8,818 nucleotides of DNA from Bacillota bacterium. GTDB lineage: Bacteria > Bacillota > Clostridia > Acetivibrionales > DTU013. The stretch covers positions 1 to 8,818 of the forward strand of contig JAEZJL010000359.1 in assembly GCA_023415815.1 (NCBI GenBank), written 5' to 3'. The notes under the pieces were generated by a model. That model ran no database searches and was not told the DNA's origin. It worked only from the letters and a program-made list of their open reading frames with translations. Each line of letters opens with the position of its first letter. Within the stretch, counting starts at the first letter, position 1. This document shows, in pieces, positions 1 to 7,275 of this stretch. A program made the position numbers and the translations under genes.

Positions 1-515
1 ACCCGATACAGACCTTCCCGGACAGGGAAAAGTCCTGGAGGGCCATGTATGGCATATACTTTGGTTATGAAGGCCAGGATGCGGCAATACCGGCCGTAAA
101 TGAAGCGGTCGGCATATTGAAGGGCCAGGTTCTAGTTATAGGGCCTGAAGGCAAGCCGCTCTACCACGCGGCTGCTTGCGTGCTGTCGAACTATACGGCG
201 GCCCTGTCGTATGCGGCGGGAAGCTTGCTTGAGAGGGCGGGTATTTCACGTGAGGACGGGATGAAGGCCTTCGGCCCCCTGCTCAGGAACACCTCGGCCA
301 ACATCATCGCCGAAGGAAGCGTAAAAGCGCTTACCGGACCCATAGCAAGGGGCGATACGGCGACCGTGCTCGGGCATCTTGCCGCAATAGGGGCCGACGA
401 CCGCGAAACGGCCGAGCTTTATAAAATCCTCGGCAGGCTTACGGTAAAGCTCGCCCGGCTTAAGGGCGGCATCGGCGGCGAACAGGCCGCGGCTCTGCTA
501 GAAGCGCTGGAGTAG
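1..515 (+). CDS. Rossmann-like/DUF2520 protein, 5'-truncated by the window edge
   Basis: The frame is open from base 3, upstream of the first ATG at 45, so the gene starts before the window and about 170 C-terminal residues are visible. The first visible residues read PIQTFPD, and the preceding partial codon ends in AC. This fits the HPxQ(S/T)F motif that follows the Rossmann fold in DUF2520 proteins. The rest matches the helical DUF2520 half: an Ala-rich stretch (YHAAACVLSNYTAALSYAA), an ITREDG-like turn (ISREDG) and a LTGPIARGD motif, conserved in the family. These proteins resemble NADP-dependent 2-hydroxyacid or F420-dependent dehydrogenases, but their substrate is not established. In Clostridia they often sit near pantothenate genes; here the next gene is larB, 123 nt away, so cotranscription is uncertain. 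The stop is TAG at 513-515. The family call is firm; the function is unknown. Confidence 0.85.
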   Translation, partial: PIQTFPDREKSWRAMYGIYFGYEGQDAAIPAVNEAVGILKGQVLVIGPEGKPLYHAAACVLSNYTAALSYAAGSLLERAGISREDGMKAFGPLLRNTSANIIAEGSVKALTGPIARGDTATVLGHLAAIGADDRETAELYKILGRLTVKLARLKGGIGGEQAAALLEALE

Positions 516-551
516 CTGTGCTATAAAAAATTGGTTAAGACGTAAAGCGGT

Positions 552-579
552 TTTACAGCAGATAATAAGGGAATACAGT
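552..579 (+). promoter_or_regulatory. possible promoter for the larB-larC-radical SAM unit
   Basis: TTTACA (552-557) and TACAGT (574-579) are separated by 16 nt within the AT-rich 123-bp gap before larB. The -35 matches the sigma-A consensus at five of six positions and the -10 at four of six. No convincing terminator for the upstream gene is visible, so larB may instead be read from upstream. This is a pattern match only. Confidence 0.3.
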
Positions 580-638
580 AAAAACAGATGAATTTAATTT
601 TTTCATTGCATATAGCTTTTCATTGAGGAGGATTTGCC

Positions 639-1385
639 TTGGATACCGAAAGCTTGAGAAAGCTGCTTGAAGCCGTAAAAACTGGCGGGGTCAGCGTGGA
701 CAACGCCATGTCCGAGCTCAAAAAGCTGCCCTTTGAGGATATTGGCTTTGCAAAGGTTGACCACCACAGGAACCTCCGGAACGGATATCCCGAGGTCATT
801 TACTGTCAGGGCAAGACCGTCGGGCAAATCAAAGCCATAGTATCTAGGCTTATGGAGCACGGCAACAACATCATGGCCACCCGCGCAAGCGAGGAAGTAT
901 ATGAGGCGGTCAGGGAGATTACTGAGGACGCCGTATACTATGAAGCAGCTAGGATTGTCGTGGTAAAAAGAAGAGAAATCGCCGCAGGCGAAAAAATAAT
1001 CGCGGTAGTTACCGCCGGTACCTCGGACATACCCGTAGCGGAGGAGGCCGCCGTGACTGCGGAGACCATGGGCAACCGGGTCGAGAGGCTATATGACGTG
1101 GGCGTGGCCGGAATACACAGACTCCTTGCAAACACCGACGCGCTGATGAGGGCAAACGTGCTCATCGTGGCCGCCGGCATGGAGGGAGCGCTTGCCAGCG
1201 TCGTCGGCGGGATCGTGGACAAGCCGGTCATCGCCGTGCCTACCAGCATAGGCTACGGCGCGAATTTCGGGGGGCTTTCAGCCCTTCTGACCATGCTGAA
1301 CAGCTGCGCCAGCGGCATAGGCGTTGTGAATATCGACAACGGCTTCGGCGCAGGCTACCTTGCCGCTATGATCAACAAGCTTTAA
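639..1385 (+). CDS. larB: Nickel-pincer cofactor biosynthesis protein LarB (NaAD carboxylase/hydrolase)
   Basis: LarB performs the first step of NPN cofactor synthesis. It carboxylates the pyridinium ring of nicotinic acid adenine dinucleotide and cleaves the phosphoanhydride, giving a dicarboxylated pyridinium mononucleotide and AMP. The 248-residue length is normal for the family. The N-terminal part has the LarB block GFAKVDHHRNLRNGYPEV (residues 36-53). The C-terminal half is PurE-like: AVVTAGTSDIPVAEEA (122-137), YDVGVAGIHRLL (152-163), VAAGMEGALASVVGG (177-191), AVPTSIGYG (199-207) and a NIDNGFGAGY end. The start is TTG at 639, chosen because GAGGAGG (625-631) lies 7 nt upstream. larC follows after 18 nt, so the pair is almost certainly an operon. 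Older annotations may call it an AIR carboxylase because of the PurE-like domain. Confidence 0.95.
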   Translation: MDTESLRKLLEAVKTGGVSVDNAMSELKKLPFEDIGFAKVDHHRNLRNGYPEVIYCQGKTVGQIKAIVSRLMEHGNNIMATRASEEVYEAVREITEDAVYYEAARIVVVKRREIAAGEKIIAVVTAGTSDIPVAEEAAVTAETMGNRVERLYDVGVAGIHRLLANTDALMRANVLIVAAGMEGALASVVGGIVDKPVIAVPTSIGYGANFGGLSALLTMLNSCASGIGVVNIDNGFGAGYLAAMINKL

Positions 1386-1390
1386 ATTTT

Positions 1391-1395
1391 GGAGG
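1391..1395 (+). promoter_or_regulatory. Ribosome binding site that fixes the larC start
   Basis: GGAGG lies between the larB stop and larC. It is 8 nt before the TTG at 1404 and 5 nt before the TTG at 1401. It overlaps the TTG at 1389, which therefore cannot be the start even though the frame is open there. The protein from 1404 begins MKILYFDCFSG, the usual LarC N-terminus. Confidence 0.8.
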
Positions 1396-1403
1396 ACAAA
1401 TTG

Positions 1404-2684
1404 TTGAAGATATTATATTTTGATTGTTTTTCGGGAATCAGCGGAGATATGACGCTGGGCGCCCTGCTCGACCTGGGGATAGACGCGGATGTATTCAAGC
1501 GGGAGCTTGACAGGCTGAACCTGCCCGGTTATGTGGTTCATATAGAAAGAAAGCTCGCCAAGGGTATAGCGGGCACCGATATTGACGTGATTCTGACGCA
1601 GGACGACGAGGGCGGAAACCATGAACACGAGGATGACCATTCCCGCCATAATCACAGCCATCCCCATGACCACAACCATCACAGCCACGGGCATGAGTCC
1701 CACGGAGGGACGGAGCGGAGCCTGGGCGATATAATGGCGATCATCAACGGCAGCGGGCTTTCGCAGCGCATCAAGGATTTCAGCGGAAGGGTATTCGCCG
1801 AAATAGCCGCCGCTGAAGCAAGGGTGCATGGCAAACCGATTGACGAGGTGCATTTCCATGAAGTCGGCGCCGTTGATTCCATCGTTGATATAGCGGGGAC
1901 GGCCATATGCCTTGAACTGCTTGGGATAGACAGGGTGTACGCCTCACCCCTGCATGATGGAAAAGGGTTTATAGAATGCAGGCACGGGATCATCCCCGTA
2001 CCGGTCCCGGCTGTTGTAGAAATGCTTGCGGGAAGCGGTATACCGCTGATATCCGAGGATGTACCGACGGAGCTGGTGACGCCCACCGGCATGGGCATTA
2101 TAAAATGCCTGGCGGAAAGCTTCGGGGACAGGCCGGACATGAGGATAGACCGGACGGGCTACGGCATAGGAAAGCGTGAAACAGGCAGGCTGAACGCGCT
2201 CCGTGTTTTTATAGGTGAGCCGTTCGGGGATGCTTCGGAGGGCGACGAGATCGTCGTAATGGAAACGAACATAGACGACTCTTCCCCGGAAATTATAGGC
2301 TATACGGCGGAAAAGCTTTTTGATAAAGGCGCCCTGGACGTTTTTTATACGCCGATTTACATGAAAAAGAACAGGCCGGCATTCATGCTGACAGTGCTTG
2401 CGCATCCTGAAGACGAAGAGATGCTTGCGAATATCATACTGACCGAGACGACCACGCTGGGCATAAGAACAAGCCTGTCGAGGCGTTATTGCATGGAGCG
2501 CGAGACGGTCGGCGTCGCTACGGCCTACGGGGAGGCCAGGGTGAAAATAGCCTCCAGAGGCGCTTTCCGCAAGGCTGCGCCCGAATACGAGGACTGCAGG
2601 AGGCTGGCAGGACTGCACGGCGTCCCGATATCGAAGATATATGAAACGGTAATGGAAAATGCAAGAAAAAAATTCGGTCTATAA
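1404..2684 (+). CDS. larC: Nickel-pincer cofactor biosynthesis protein LarC (nickel insertase), single-frame form
   Basis: LarC is the CTP-dependent cyclometallase that inserts nickel into the pincer precursor, the last step of NPN cofactor synthesis. From the TTG at 1404 it has 426 residues. The N-terminal domain has MKILYFDCFSGISGDM (1-16) and VHFHEVGAVDSIVDI (149-163). A histidine-rich linker (about 73-100) carries 13 His in 28 residues and probably binds or stores nickel. The C-terminal domain has ETNIDDSSPEIIGY and TETTTLGIR, matching the LarC2 part. In Lactobacillus plantarum the two parts (larC1, larC2) are joined by programmed frameshifting; here they are one continuous frame. The gene is 18 nt after larB, and its last 26 nt overlap the next gene. 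No larE or larA is present in the window, so the cofactor's user and the sulphur-insertion enzyme must be elsewhere. Confidence 0.95.
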   Translation: MKILYFDCFSGISGDMTLGALLDLGIDADVFKRELDRLNLPGYVVHIERKLAKGIAGTDIDVILTQDDEGGNHEHEDDHSRHNHSHPHDHNHHSHGHESHGGTERSLGDIMAIINGSGLSQRIKDFSGRVFAEIAAAEARVHGKPIDEVHFHEVGAVDSIVDIAGTAICLELLGIDRVYASPLHDGKGFIECRHGIIPVPVPAVVEMLAGSGIPLISEDVPTELVTPTGMGIIKCLAESFGDRPDMRIDRTGYGIGKRETGRLNALRVFIGEPFGDASEGDEIVVMETNIDDSSPEIIGYTAEKLFDKGALDVFYTPIYMKKNRPAFMLTVLAHPEDEEMLANIILTETTTLGIRTSLSRRYCMERETVGVATAYGEARVKIASRGAFRKAAPEYEDCRRLAGLHGVPISKIYETVMENARKKFGL

Positions 2685-3618
2685 CAGATTCTCGGATTAC
2701 CTCAGGAACAGATACTCCGCCAGGGTCTACAAGCTGCCGGTCTGTATCCCGGTATCCTGTCCCAACAGGGACGGGAGGCTCGGCGGCAGCGGCTGCATAT
2801 TCTGCGGCAGCGAGGGGGCGGGCTTCGAGAGCCTGCCGGAATCGCTGCCGGTACGCGAGCAGCTCCTCCGCAATGCCGAATATATCCGGGAAAATTACAA
2901 GGCGGAGAAATTTATCGCATACTTTCAGAACTATTCAAACACCTACCTTCCACTGGACAGCTTCGGGCGGTATATGCAGGAAGCCTGCATGGAAGGGATC
3001 GCGGCAATCTACATTTCTACGAGGCCGGACTGCATCAACGACGCGTGGCTGGCCCTCCTTGAAGGACTCAAATCCGAAAAGCGGCTTGACATCGTTATCG
3101 AGCTCGGGCTCCAGTCGGTAAACCTCCGGACGCTTCAAAGCCTTGCCAGAGGCCACGGCCTGGCCGAATTCATCGACGCGGTCCTCAGGATAAAGCGCTT
3201 CGGACTGGAGACCTGCGCGCATGTCATCAACGACCTGCCAACGGACAGCAGCGAGGATGTGACCGAAGGCGCGCGGATACTCTCCGCCCTTGGAGTGGAT
3301 CAGGTCAAGTGCCACTCTCTCTATATATTGAAGGGGACGGTCCTCGGGGACATGTACGAGCGTGGGGAGCTCACGCCTCTGACCATGGAGGAGTTCATAG
3401 CAAGGACTATAGCCTTTCTTGAAAACCTTTCGCCCGCAATCGTCGTGCAGCGTCTTATAGGCAGGGCCCCCGAAGAAAGGACGCTTTTCTGCAGCTGGAA
3501 TACCAGCTGGCGGAAAATACACGATGAAATAGAGCGGAGGATGCAGCTCGAAGGCAGCTTCCAAGGCAGGTTGTTCAATTACCTGAACGGCGAACGCTGC
3601 CTGGGGGGCTTTTTATGA
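2659..3618 (+). CDS. YtqA-like (TIGR01212 family) radical SAM protein
   Basis: This 319-residue protein belongs to the Elp3-like radical SAM group typified by Bacillus subtilis YtqA. The cluster-binding cysteines are C34, C46 and C49, spaced CX11CX2C within a CPNRDG...GCIFC block. That spacing is usual for this family and differs from the classic CX3CX2C. Other family blocks are YFQNYSNTYLP (89-99), ELGLQS (148-153), HVINDLPTDS (188-197) and VKCHSLYILKGT (216-227), followed by a C-terminal extension with RLIG. B. subtilis YtqA has been linked to tRNA wobble-uridine modification together with YtqB; I infer a similar role only by homology, and no YtqB gene is visible. The ATG at 2659 lies inside larC with only a weak purine stretch before it, so translation is probably coupled to larC. 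The stop is TGA at 3616. Confidence 0.85.
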   Translation: MQEKNSVYNRFSDYLRNRYSARVYKLPVCIPVSCPNRDGRLGGSGCIFCGSEGAGFESLPESLPVREQLLRNAEYIRENYKAEKFIAYFQNYSNTYLPLDSFGRYMQEACMEGIAAIYISTRPDCINDAWLALLEGLKSEKRLDIVIELGLQSVNLRTLQSLARGHGLAEFIDAVLRIKRFGLETCAHVINDLPTDSSEDVTEGARILSALGVDQVKCHSLYILKGTVLGDMYERGELTPLTMEEFIARTIAFLENLSPAIVVQRLIGRAPEERTLFCSWNTSWRKIHDEIERRMQLEGSFQGRLFNYLNGERCLGGFL

Positions 3619-3620
3619 AA

Positions 3621-3648
3621 AACGCCGGTTTACAATCAGGTAGGCGTT
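3621..3648 (+). repeat. Inverted repeat after the radical SAM gene
   Basis: AACGCC (3621-3626) and GGCGTT (3643-3648) form a 6-bp stem with a 16-nt loop, two bases after the stop codon. No T-run follows (the next bases are CTATATAATAAA), so it is not a convincing intrinsic terminator. It may protect the 3' end of the mRNA or act as a weak pause site. Confidence 0.3.
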
Positions 3649-3725
3649 CTATATAATAAATGAATATATGCAGACGGCAAATTTTTATTTATATAATTTT
3701 TGTATTATTATAAAATTTTATATAA
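3649..3725 (+). promoter_or_regulatory. AT-rich guaA promoter region
   Basis: This stretch is almost all A and T apart from one GC patch (GCAGACGGC at 3670-3678), in contrast with the coding DNA on both sides. Perfect or near -10 boxes occur (TATAAT at 3692-3697, TATAAA at 3709-3714), but no good -35 is placed 16-18 nt upstream, so the exact promoter cannot be fixed. I see no guanine riboswitch core and no clear PurR box. Confidence 0.4.
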
Positions 3726-3737
3726 GCGAGGGAAATC

Positions 3738-5273
3738 ATGAATAACGAACTGGTCCTTGTACTGGACTTCGGCGGGCAATACAATCAGCTCATCGCCCGG
3801 AGGGTGAGGGAGGCGAATGTATACTGCGAGGTTCTTCCCTACAATTCCCCCATTGACAGAATCAAAGCTCTGAATCCCAAAGGCGTCATTTTTACGGGAG
3901 GCCCCGCCTCCGTGCTTGATCCGAAGGCGCCCTTCTGCGACAGTGAAATTTTTAACCTCGGCATCCCGATACTCGGAATCTGCTACGGCATGCAGCTCAT
4001 GGGGCTTATGCTGGGCGGCGGCGTGAACAGGGCCCTTCAGAGGGAATACGGAAGGGTGGAGGTCACGCTTGGGGCCGAAAGCGAGCTCTTTAAGTCGGCA
4101 GAGGGCGACACCGTGTGCTGGATGAGTCATACCTTTTTCGTAGACAGACTCCCGGAGGGCTTCAGGAATACGGCTGTTTCTGCGAACTGCTGCAACGCCG
4201 CCATGGAGGACCCGTTCAGAAAGCTTTACGGCGTACAGTTCCATCCCGAGGTTATGCATACTCCCAGGGGCAGGGAAATCCTGAACAATTTTCTCTATGC
4301 CGTCTGCGGCTGCAAGGGCGACTGGAAAATGTCCTCCTTTGTGGAGGACGCCATAAGCACCATCAGGGAGAAGGTGGGTACAAAATCCGTGCTCTGCGCC
4401 CTTTCGGGGGGCGTAGACTCCTCTGTCGCCGCGGTGATGATGCATAAGGCTGTCGGCAAACAACTCACCTGCATCTTCGTGGACCACGGACTGCTCAGAA
4501 AATATGAAGGCGACCAGGTTGAGCAGGTTTTCAGGGAAAAATTTGATATAAACCTCATAAGGGTGAACGCCGAGGAAAGATTTCTCCAAAAGCTTGCCGG
4601 AGTTACCGAACCGGAGGCCAAGCGCAAGATCATCGGAGAGGAATTCATAAGGGTGTTCGAGGATGAGGCAAAGAAGATAGGCAGAGTGGATTTCCTTGTG
4701 CAGGGGACCATCTACCCCGACGTCATAGAGAGCGGAGCGGGCGACGCCGCGGTGATCAAAAGCCATCACAATGTCGGTGGACTGCCCGATCATGTGGATT
4801 TTAAAGAGATCATCGAGCCGCTGAGGAACCTTTTCAAGGACGAGGTGCGCAAGGCCGGTGAGGAGCTGGAGATACCCGAGGAAATCGTATGGCGGCAGCC
4901 GTTCCCGGGACCGGGCCTGGCGATCAGGATCATCGGCGACATAACAAAGGAAAAGCTTGAGATACTGAGGGATTCCGACCACATTTTCAGGTCGGAGATC
5001 GCCGAGGCGGGCTTGAACAGGGAGATCAACCAGTACTTTACCGTGCTTACCGGCATGAGGAGCGTCGGCGTAATGGGCGACGAAAGGACCTACGACTACA
5101 CGCTGGCACTGAGAGCCGTCACGACGACGGACTTTATGACCGCCGACTGGGCAAGGATACCGTATGACCTGCTTGAAAAGATCTCAAACAGGATCGTAAA
5201 TGAAGTAAAGCATATCAACAGGATTGTATACGACATCACCAGCAAGCCCCCGGCGACGATCGAGTGGGAATAA
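3738..5273 (+). CDS. guaA: GMP synthase (glutamine-hydrolysing)
   Basis: GuaA converts XMP, ATP and glutamine to GMP, the last step of guanine nucleotide synthesis in the cytosol. The 511-residue length is typical. The N-terminal class I glutamine amidotransferase has the nucleophile C82 in GICYGMQLMG and the H169/E171 pair in QFHPEV. The ATP-pyrophosphatase domain has the P-loop SGGVDSS (223-229) and HHNVGGLP (343-350). The dimerisation domain has RQPFPGPGLAIR (386-397), and the protein ends KPPATIEWE, as expected. GAGGG (3728-3732) lies 5 nt before the ATG. The gene is probably monocistronic: an AT-rich leader precedes it and a strong terminator follows. Arg codons are almost all AGG or AGA, which sets the host codon pattern for this window. 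Confidence 0.98.
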   Translation: MNNELVLVLDFGGQYNQLIARRVREANVYCEVLPYNSPIDRIKALNPKGVIFTGGPASVLDPKAPFCDSEIFNLGIPILGICYGMQLMGLMLGGGVNRALQREYGRVEVTLGAESELFKSAEGDTVCWMSHTFFVDRLPEGFRNTAVSANCCNAAMEDPFRKLYGVQFHPEVMHTPRGREILNNFLYAVCGCKGDWKMSSFVEDAISTIREKVGTKSVLCALSGGVDSSVAAVMMHKAVGKQLTCIFVDHGLLRKYEGDQVEQVFREKFDINLIRVNAEERFLQKLAGVTEPEAKRKIIGEEFIRVFEDEAKKIGRVDFLVQGTIYPDVIESGAGDAAVIKSHHNVGGLPDHVDFKEIIEPLRNLFKDEVRKAGEELEIPEEIVWRQPFPGPGLAIRIIGDITKEKLEILRDSDHIFRSEIAEAGLNREINQYFTVLTGMRSVGVMGDERTYDYTLALRAVTTTDFMTADWARIPYDLLEKISNRIVNEVKHINRIVYDITSKPPATIEWE

Positions 5274-5280
5274 GCAGCGC

Positions 5281-5327
5281 ATCCCCGGAAGCCCGTATAA
5301 TAAAAGGATTTCCGGGGATTTTTATTT
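5281..5327 (+). terminator. Intrinsic terminator of guaA
   Basis: ATCCCCGGAA (5281-5290) pairs perfectly with TTCCGGGGAT (5310-5319), a 10-bp stem with a 19-nt loop, followed by TTTTTATTT. It lies 7 nt after the guaA stop codon. No T-run follows on the minus strand, so it acts in one direction only. Confidence 0.88.
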
Positions 5328-5403
5328 AAAACACCAGTTTGCGGAAAGGCGCTTTTGCGGCGTTTATTCCATACTGTATATTGCGCTGTTATTATAGCCC
5401 TAA

Positions 5404-5430
5404 CGAAAACCGGCAGTGTCCTTTCACTGC
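5404..5430 (-). terminator. Possible weak terminator of the sensor kinase gene
   Basis: Read on the minus strand, GCAGTG-AAAGGA-CACTGC (5430-5413) is a perfect 6-bp hairpin followed by CGGTTTTCG. It lies 33 bp past the kinase stop codon, in the convergent gap with guaA. The T-run is short and displaced by three bases, so termination would be weak. Confidence 0.35.
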
Positions 5431-5462
5431 AAAGATAGTAACGTGAGCGGCGTTAAAATGGT

Positions 5463-6752
5463 TTATGCGCACTCATTCCCCAGGGGCAGTACAACCTTTA
5501 AGGTAAACACCCCGTCCTGCGCCTTAAAGGAATAGTAGCCTCCATGCATCTCGGTAATCATTTTAATGCTCTTCACCCCGAATCCGTGCCCTGGACAGCT
5601 GCTTTGCGGCAAGCCGTTGTGCATCTTGAGCTTCCCCTCGTATGGATTTTTGATGGAGATCAGCAGGTTTCCCATGTGCAGCTGGCAGTTTATGTGCACA
5701 ATCCTTTGCGTTTCACCGCCGCACTGCGCAGCGGCGGAAACGGCGTTTTCAACTCCGTTGGAAAGCAGGGCGGAAAGCTCTGTTTCCGAAAGCGGAAGAT
5801 CGTCCGGGATATTAGCCTCAACGCTCAATTCTATGCCCTGCTTCTTTGCTCTCACCGCATACGCGGAAAGGAGCAGATTGACTGCAACGTTCGCGCAGTA
5901 ACGCTCCGGCGTGATCCGTTCAATATTCCGTTCAGCAGACCGAATATATTCTGAAGCCCTTGCCGTATCGCCGGTTTTCAGATAACCATCAATCATCACA
6001 AAATGATGCCTCATATCGTGGCGGTATGCGGCTGTCTGCTCCTGCATCTGCCGCATAGCCGATACATCATTTTTCGCCTGCTCGAACTGCATTTCCAGCA
6101 AGGAGTTCTGCAGCTCCATCCGGCTTAGCCGCTGCATTTCGCTGTGATAAGCGGCGACAAAGACCATATAAAAGAGCGCCATGGCGGCAGGGAGAAACTC
6201 GCTGATCATGAGAATACCCTCATACAGGGTTTTGGTGTAGACGGTTGTGGCATAGTCAAACAGGTAATAGATCAGGGGCAGCCCCACGAAGAAAAGCAGG
6301 GAGCGGGAGGAGTACGTCATGGCCCGGCAGGCAGGGAGGGAGAAATACTTCCATAGAAGAAAAAAGACAGGGAAAACAGAAATCAGGTAAACAAGCTGAT
6401 AGGCAAGCTCCGAGCCAAACACATAAAGAGCAATGGTACCGATCCATCGCGGGAGCTCACAGCAGAAATAAGCGGTCAGAACGCTGGCAGCCGCCACACC
6501 CCAGGACTTTTTTAACACCAGCACAAGAGTGATAACAAGAGGGAGGTGGGAAATGAGGGGGTAGTACCGTTTGGTAAGCTCTAGCCCCCAAAGAGACCAG
6601 CACAGAGTCTGGGCAGCCAGAAGCACAACGCACAAAGCAGCCACGGACCGGCGTTCCCTCGCCGAAGCGCAGCCGCCTGCAAAGCCGACAGAGAGTAAAA
6701 CGCCATACAACAGAACCAATCCGTAGTTTAGCACACCCAGGACTTCTACCAT
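5463..6752 (-). CDS. GHKL-domain sensor histidine kinase (AgrC/ComD-like)
   Basis: This 429-residue membrane sensor kinase resembles the peptide-sensing AgrC/ComD group (HATPase_c_5). Residues 1-200 hold about six or seven hydrophobic segments. A linker likely to form a coiled coil (about 203-242, rich in Met, Gln and Glu) leads to the phospho-acceptor H245 in YRHDMRHH. The ATPase domain has an N box with N332 and N336 (LLSNGVENA) and a glycine box GHGFG (388-392). The protein ends VFTLKVVLPL, typical of the fold. The ATG at 6752 follows a strong AAAAGGGGGTGG site and overlaps the stop (TAATG) of the upstream response regulator remnant. That partner is wrecked, so the kinase is an orphan here. 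Most Arg codons are CGG, CGC or CGT and ATA is rare, unlike the flanking genes, which suggests transfer. The kinase frame itself is intact. The ligand is unknown, and no AgrB or AgrD gene is visible. Confidence 0.9.
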   Translation of the reverse strand: MVEVLGVLNYGLVLLYGVLLSVGFAGGCASARERRSVAALCVVLLAAQTLCWSLWGLELTKRYYPLISHLPLVITLVLVLKKSWGVAAASVLTAYFCCELPRWIGTIALYVFGSELAYQLVYLISVFPVFFLLWKYFSLPACRAMTYSSRSLLFFVGLPLIYYLFDYATTVYTKTLYEGILMISEFLPAAMALFYMVFVAAYHSEMQRLSRMELQNSLLEMQFEQAKNDVSAMRQMQEQTAAYRHDMRHHFVMIDGYLKTGDTARASEYIRSAERNIERITPERYCANVAVNLLLSAYAVRAKKQGIELSVEANIPDDLPLSETELSALLSNGVENAVSAAAQCGGETQRIVHINCQLHMGNLLISIKNPYEGKLKMHNGLPQSSCPGHGFGVKSIKMITEMHGGYYSFKAQDGVFTLKVVLPLGNECA

Positions 6753-7081
6753 TATTCCACCCCCTTTTCTACAAACAGATACTGCATATAGGCCTCACGC
6801 ACTCCGGCATAAAGGAGCCTGGAAATGGGTATTGCCTGCTTTGCTTATGTAATAAGTACCTCCAGACACTCAATCTGCCCGAAGAGTAGACGCAGGTAAC
6901 CGGAGGATAACGGAATATACAATGCCTCCACCGCCTGCTGTGCATCATGATGTAAGACATGGAAATCTGGCATTTCATAGCTGTTGGGACCGTATCTTTT
7001 TCCGTTTTGTATTCACTGAGCAGTTTGGAGAGAAAGGGAAAGCTTCTGCATATCCTCGTCACAAATCGTAATTTTAAGCAT
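6752..7081 (-). pseudogene. Remnant of a LytTR-family response regulator (AgrA-like)
   Basis: From an ATG at 7081, 5 nt after GGAGAGG, the frame begins MLKITICDEDMQKLS, the classic first strand of a receiver domain with its acidic pair. It then hits TGA at codon 23. The expected continuation (FLSKLLSEYKTEKD) is found in the next frame, so one small indel has occurred. Back in the first frame there is a receiver-like FHVLHHDAQQAVEAL, then GYLRLLFGQIECLEV, which resembles the first strand of a LytTR DNA-binding domain. A TAA follows, then a C-terminus IPISRLLYAGVREAYMQYLF, which matches the end of LytTR regulators. The receiver core with the phosphorylated Asp and the middle of LytTR are missing: 110 codons remain against about 240. 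The final TAA overlaps the kinase ATG, a relic of translational coupling. An alternative open frame at 6769-7062 has no family resemblance beyond the piece noted. Confidence 0.75.
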
Positions 7082-7116
7082 ATTTTCCTCTCCTGCGTAA
7101 CTGTTTGACCGAACTA

Positions 7117-7146
7117 ATTTTACCACACAACAGGGTGCTGCTTCAA
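7117..7146 (-). promoter_or_regulatory. Promoter candidate for the response regulator remnant and kinase
   Basis: On the minus strand, TTGAAG (7146-7141) and TAAAAT (7122-7117) are 18 nt apart, with an extended -10 TGG just before TAAAAT. Transcription would start near 7109, about 28 nt before the remnant's start codon. It looks intact, so the orphan kinase may still be transcribed through the broken gene. Confidence 0.5.
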
Positions 7147-7275
7147 CGGAGACGATTTACATTTCAAGGTCTAAAAGGGACATGAAGGACAAAAACGTTT
7201 CGAGCTCTTTTGGCTGCTCCTATAAATAATGTAAGCTCAGCGCCCCAAGCTGCCCGGAAGAAAGGGGGAAACGCG

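Noticed and set aside
1389..1403. TTG at 1389 as the larC start
   Set aside because: It overlaps the GGAGG ribosome site itself and adds five residues before the conserved MKILYFDCFSG start.
1944..2618. Minus-strand open frame of 224 codons inside larC
   Set aside because: It is antisense to well-conserved LarC sequence, with no ribosome site or family resemblance.
2935..3564. Minus-strand open frame of 209 codons inside the radical SAM gene
   Set aside because: It is a shadow of the YtqA-like coding sequence.
3619..3737. Guanine riboswitch or PurR box before guaA
   Set aside because: No purine riboswitch core and no PurR-like motif is visible; the region is simply AT-rich with one small hairpin.
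3708..4982. Long open frame (424 codons) on the minus strand
   Set aside because: It lies wholly antisense to guaA, which has all expected motifs. The length is a by-product of guaA codon bias, and the product resembles no family.
6769..7062. Open 97-codon frame on the minus strand as a separate hypothetical protein
   Set aside because: It starts inside the response regulator remnant and only its piece FLSKLLSEYKTEKD fits the receiver domain; the rest is out of frame with the recognisable LytTR parts.
7182..7226. 14-codon ATG frame as an AgrD-like signal peptide for the kinase
   Set aside because: It lies on the opposite strand, has its purine run only 2 nt before the ATG, and lacks the AgrD pattern of a Cys followed by a charged C-terminal tail.
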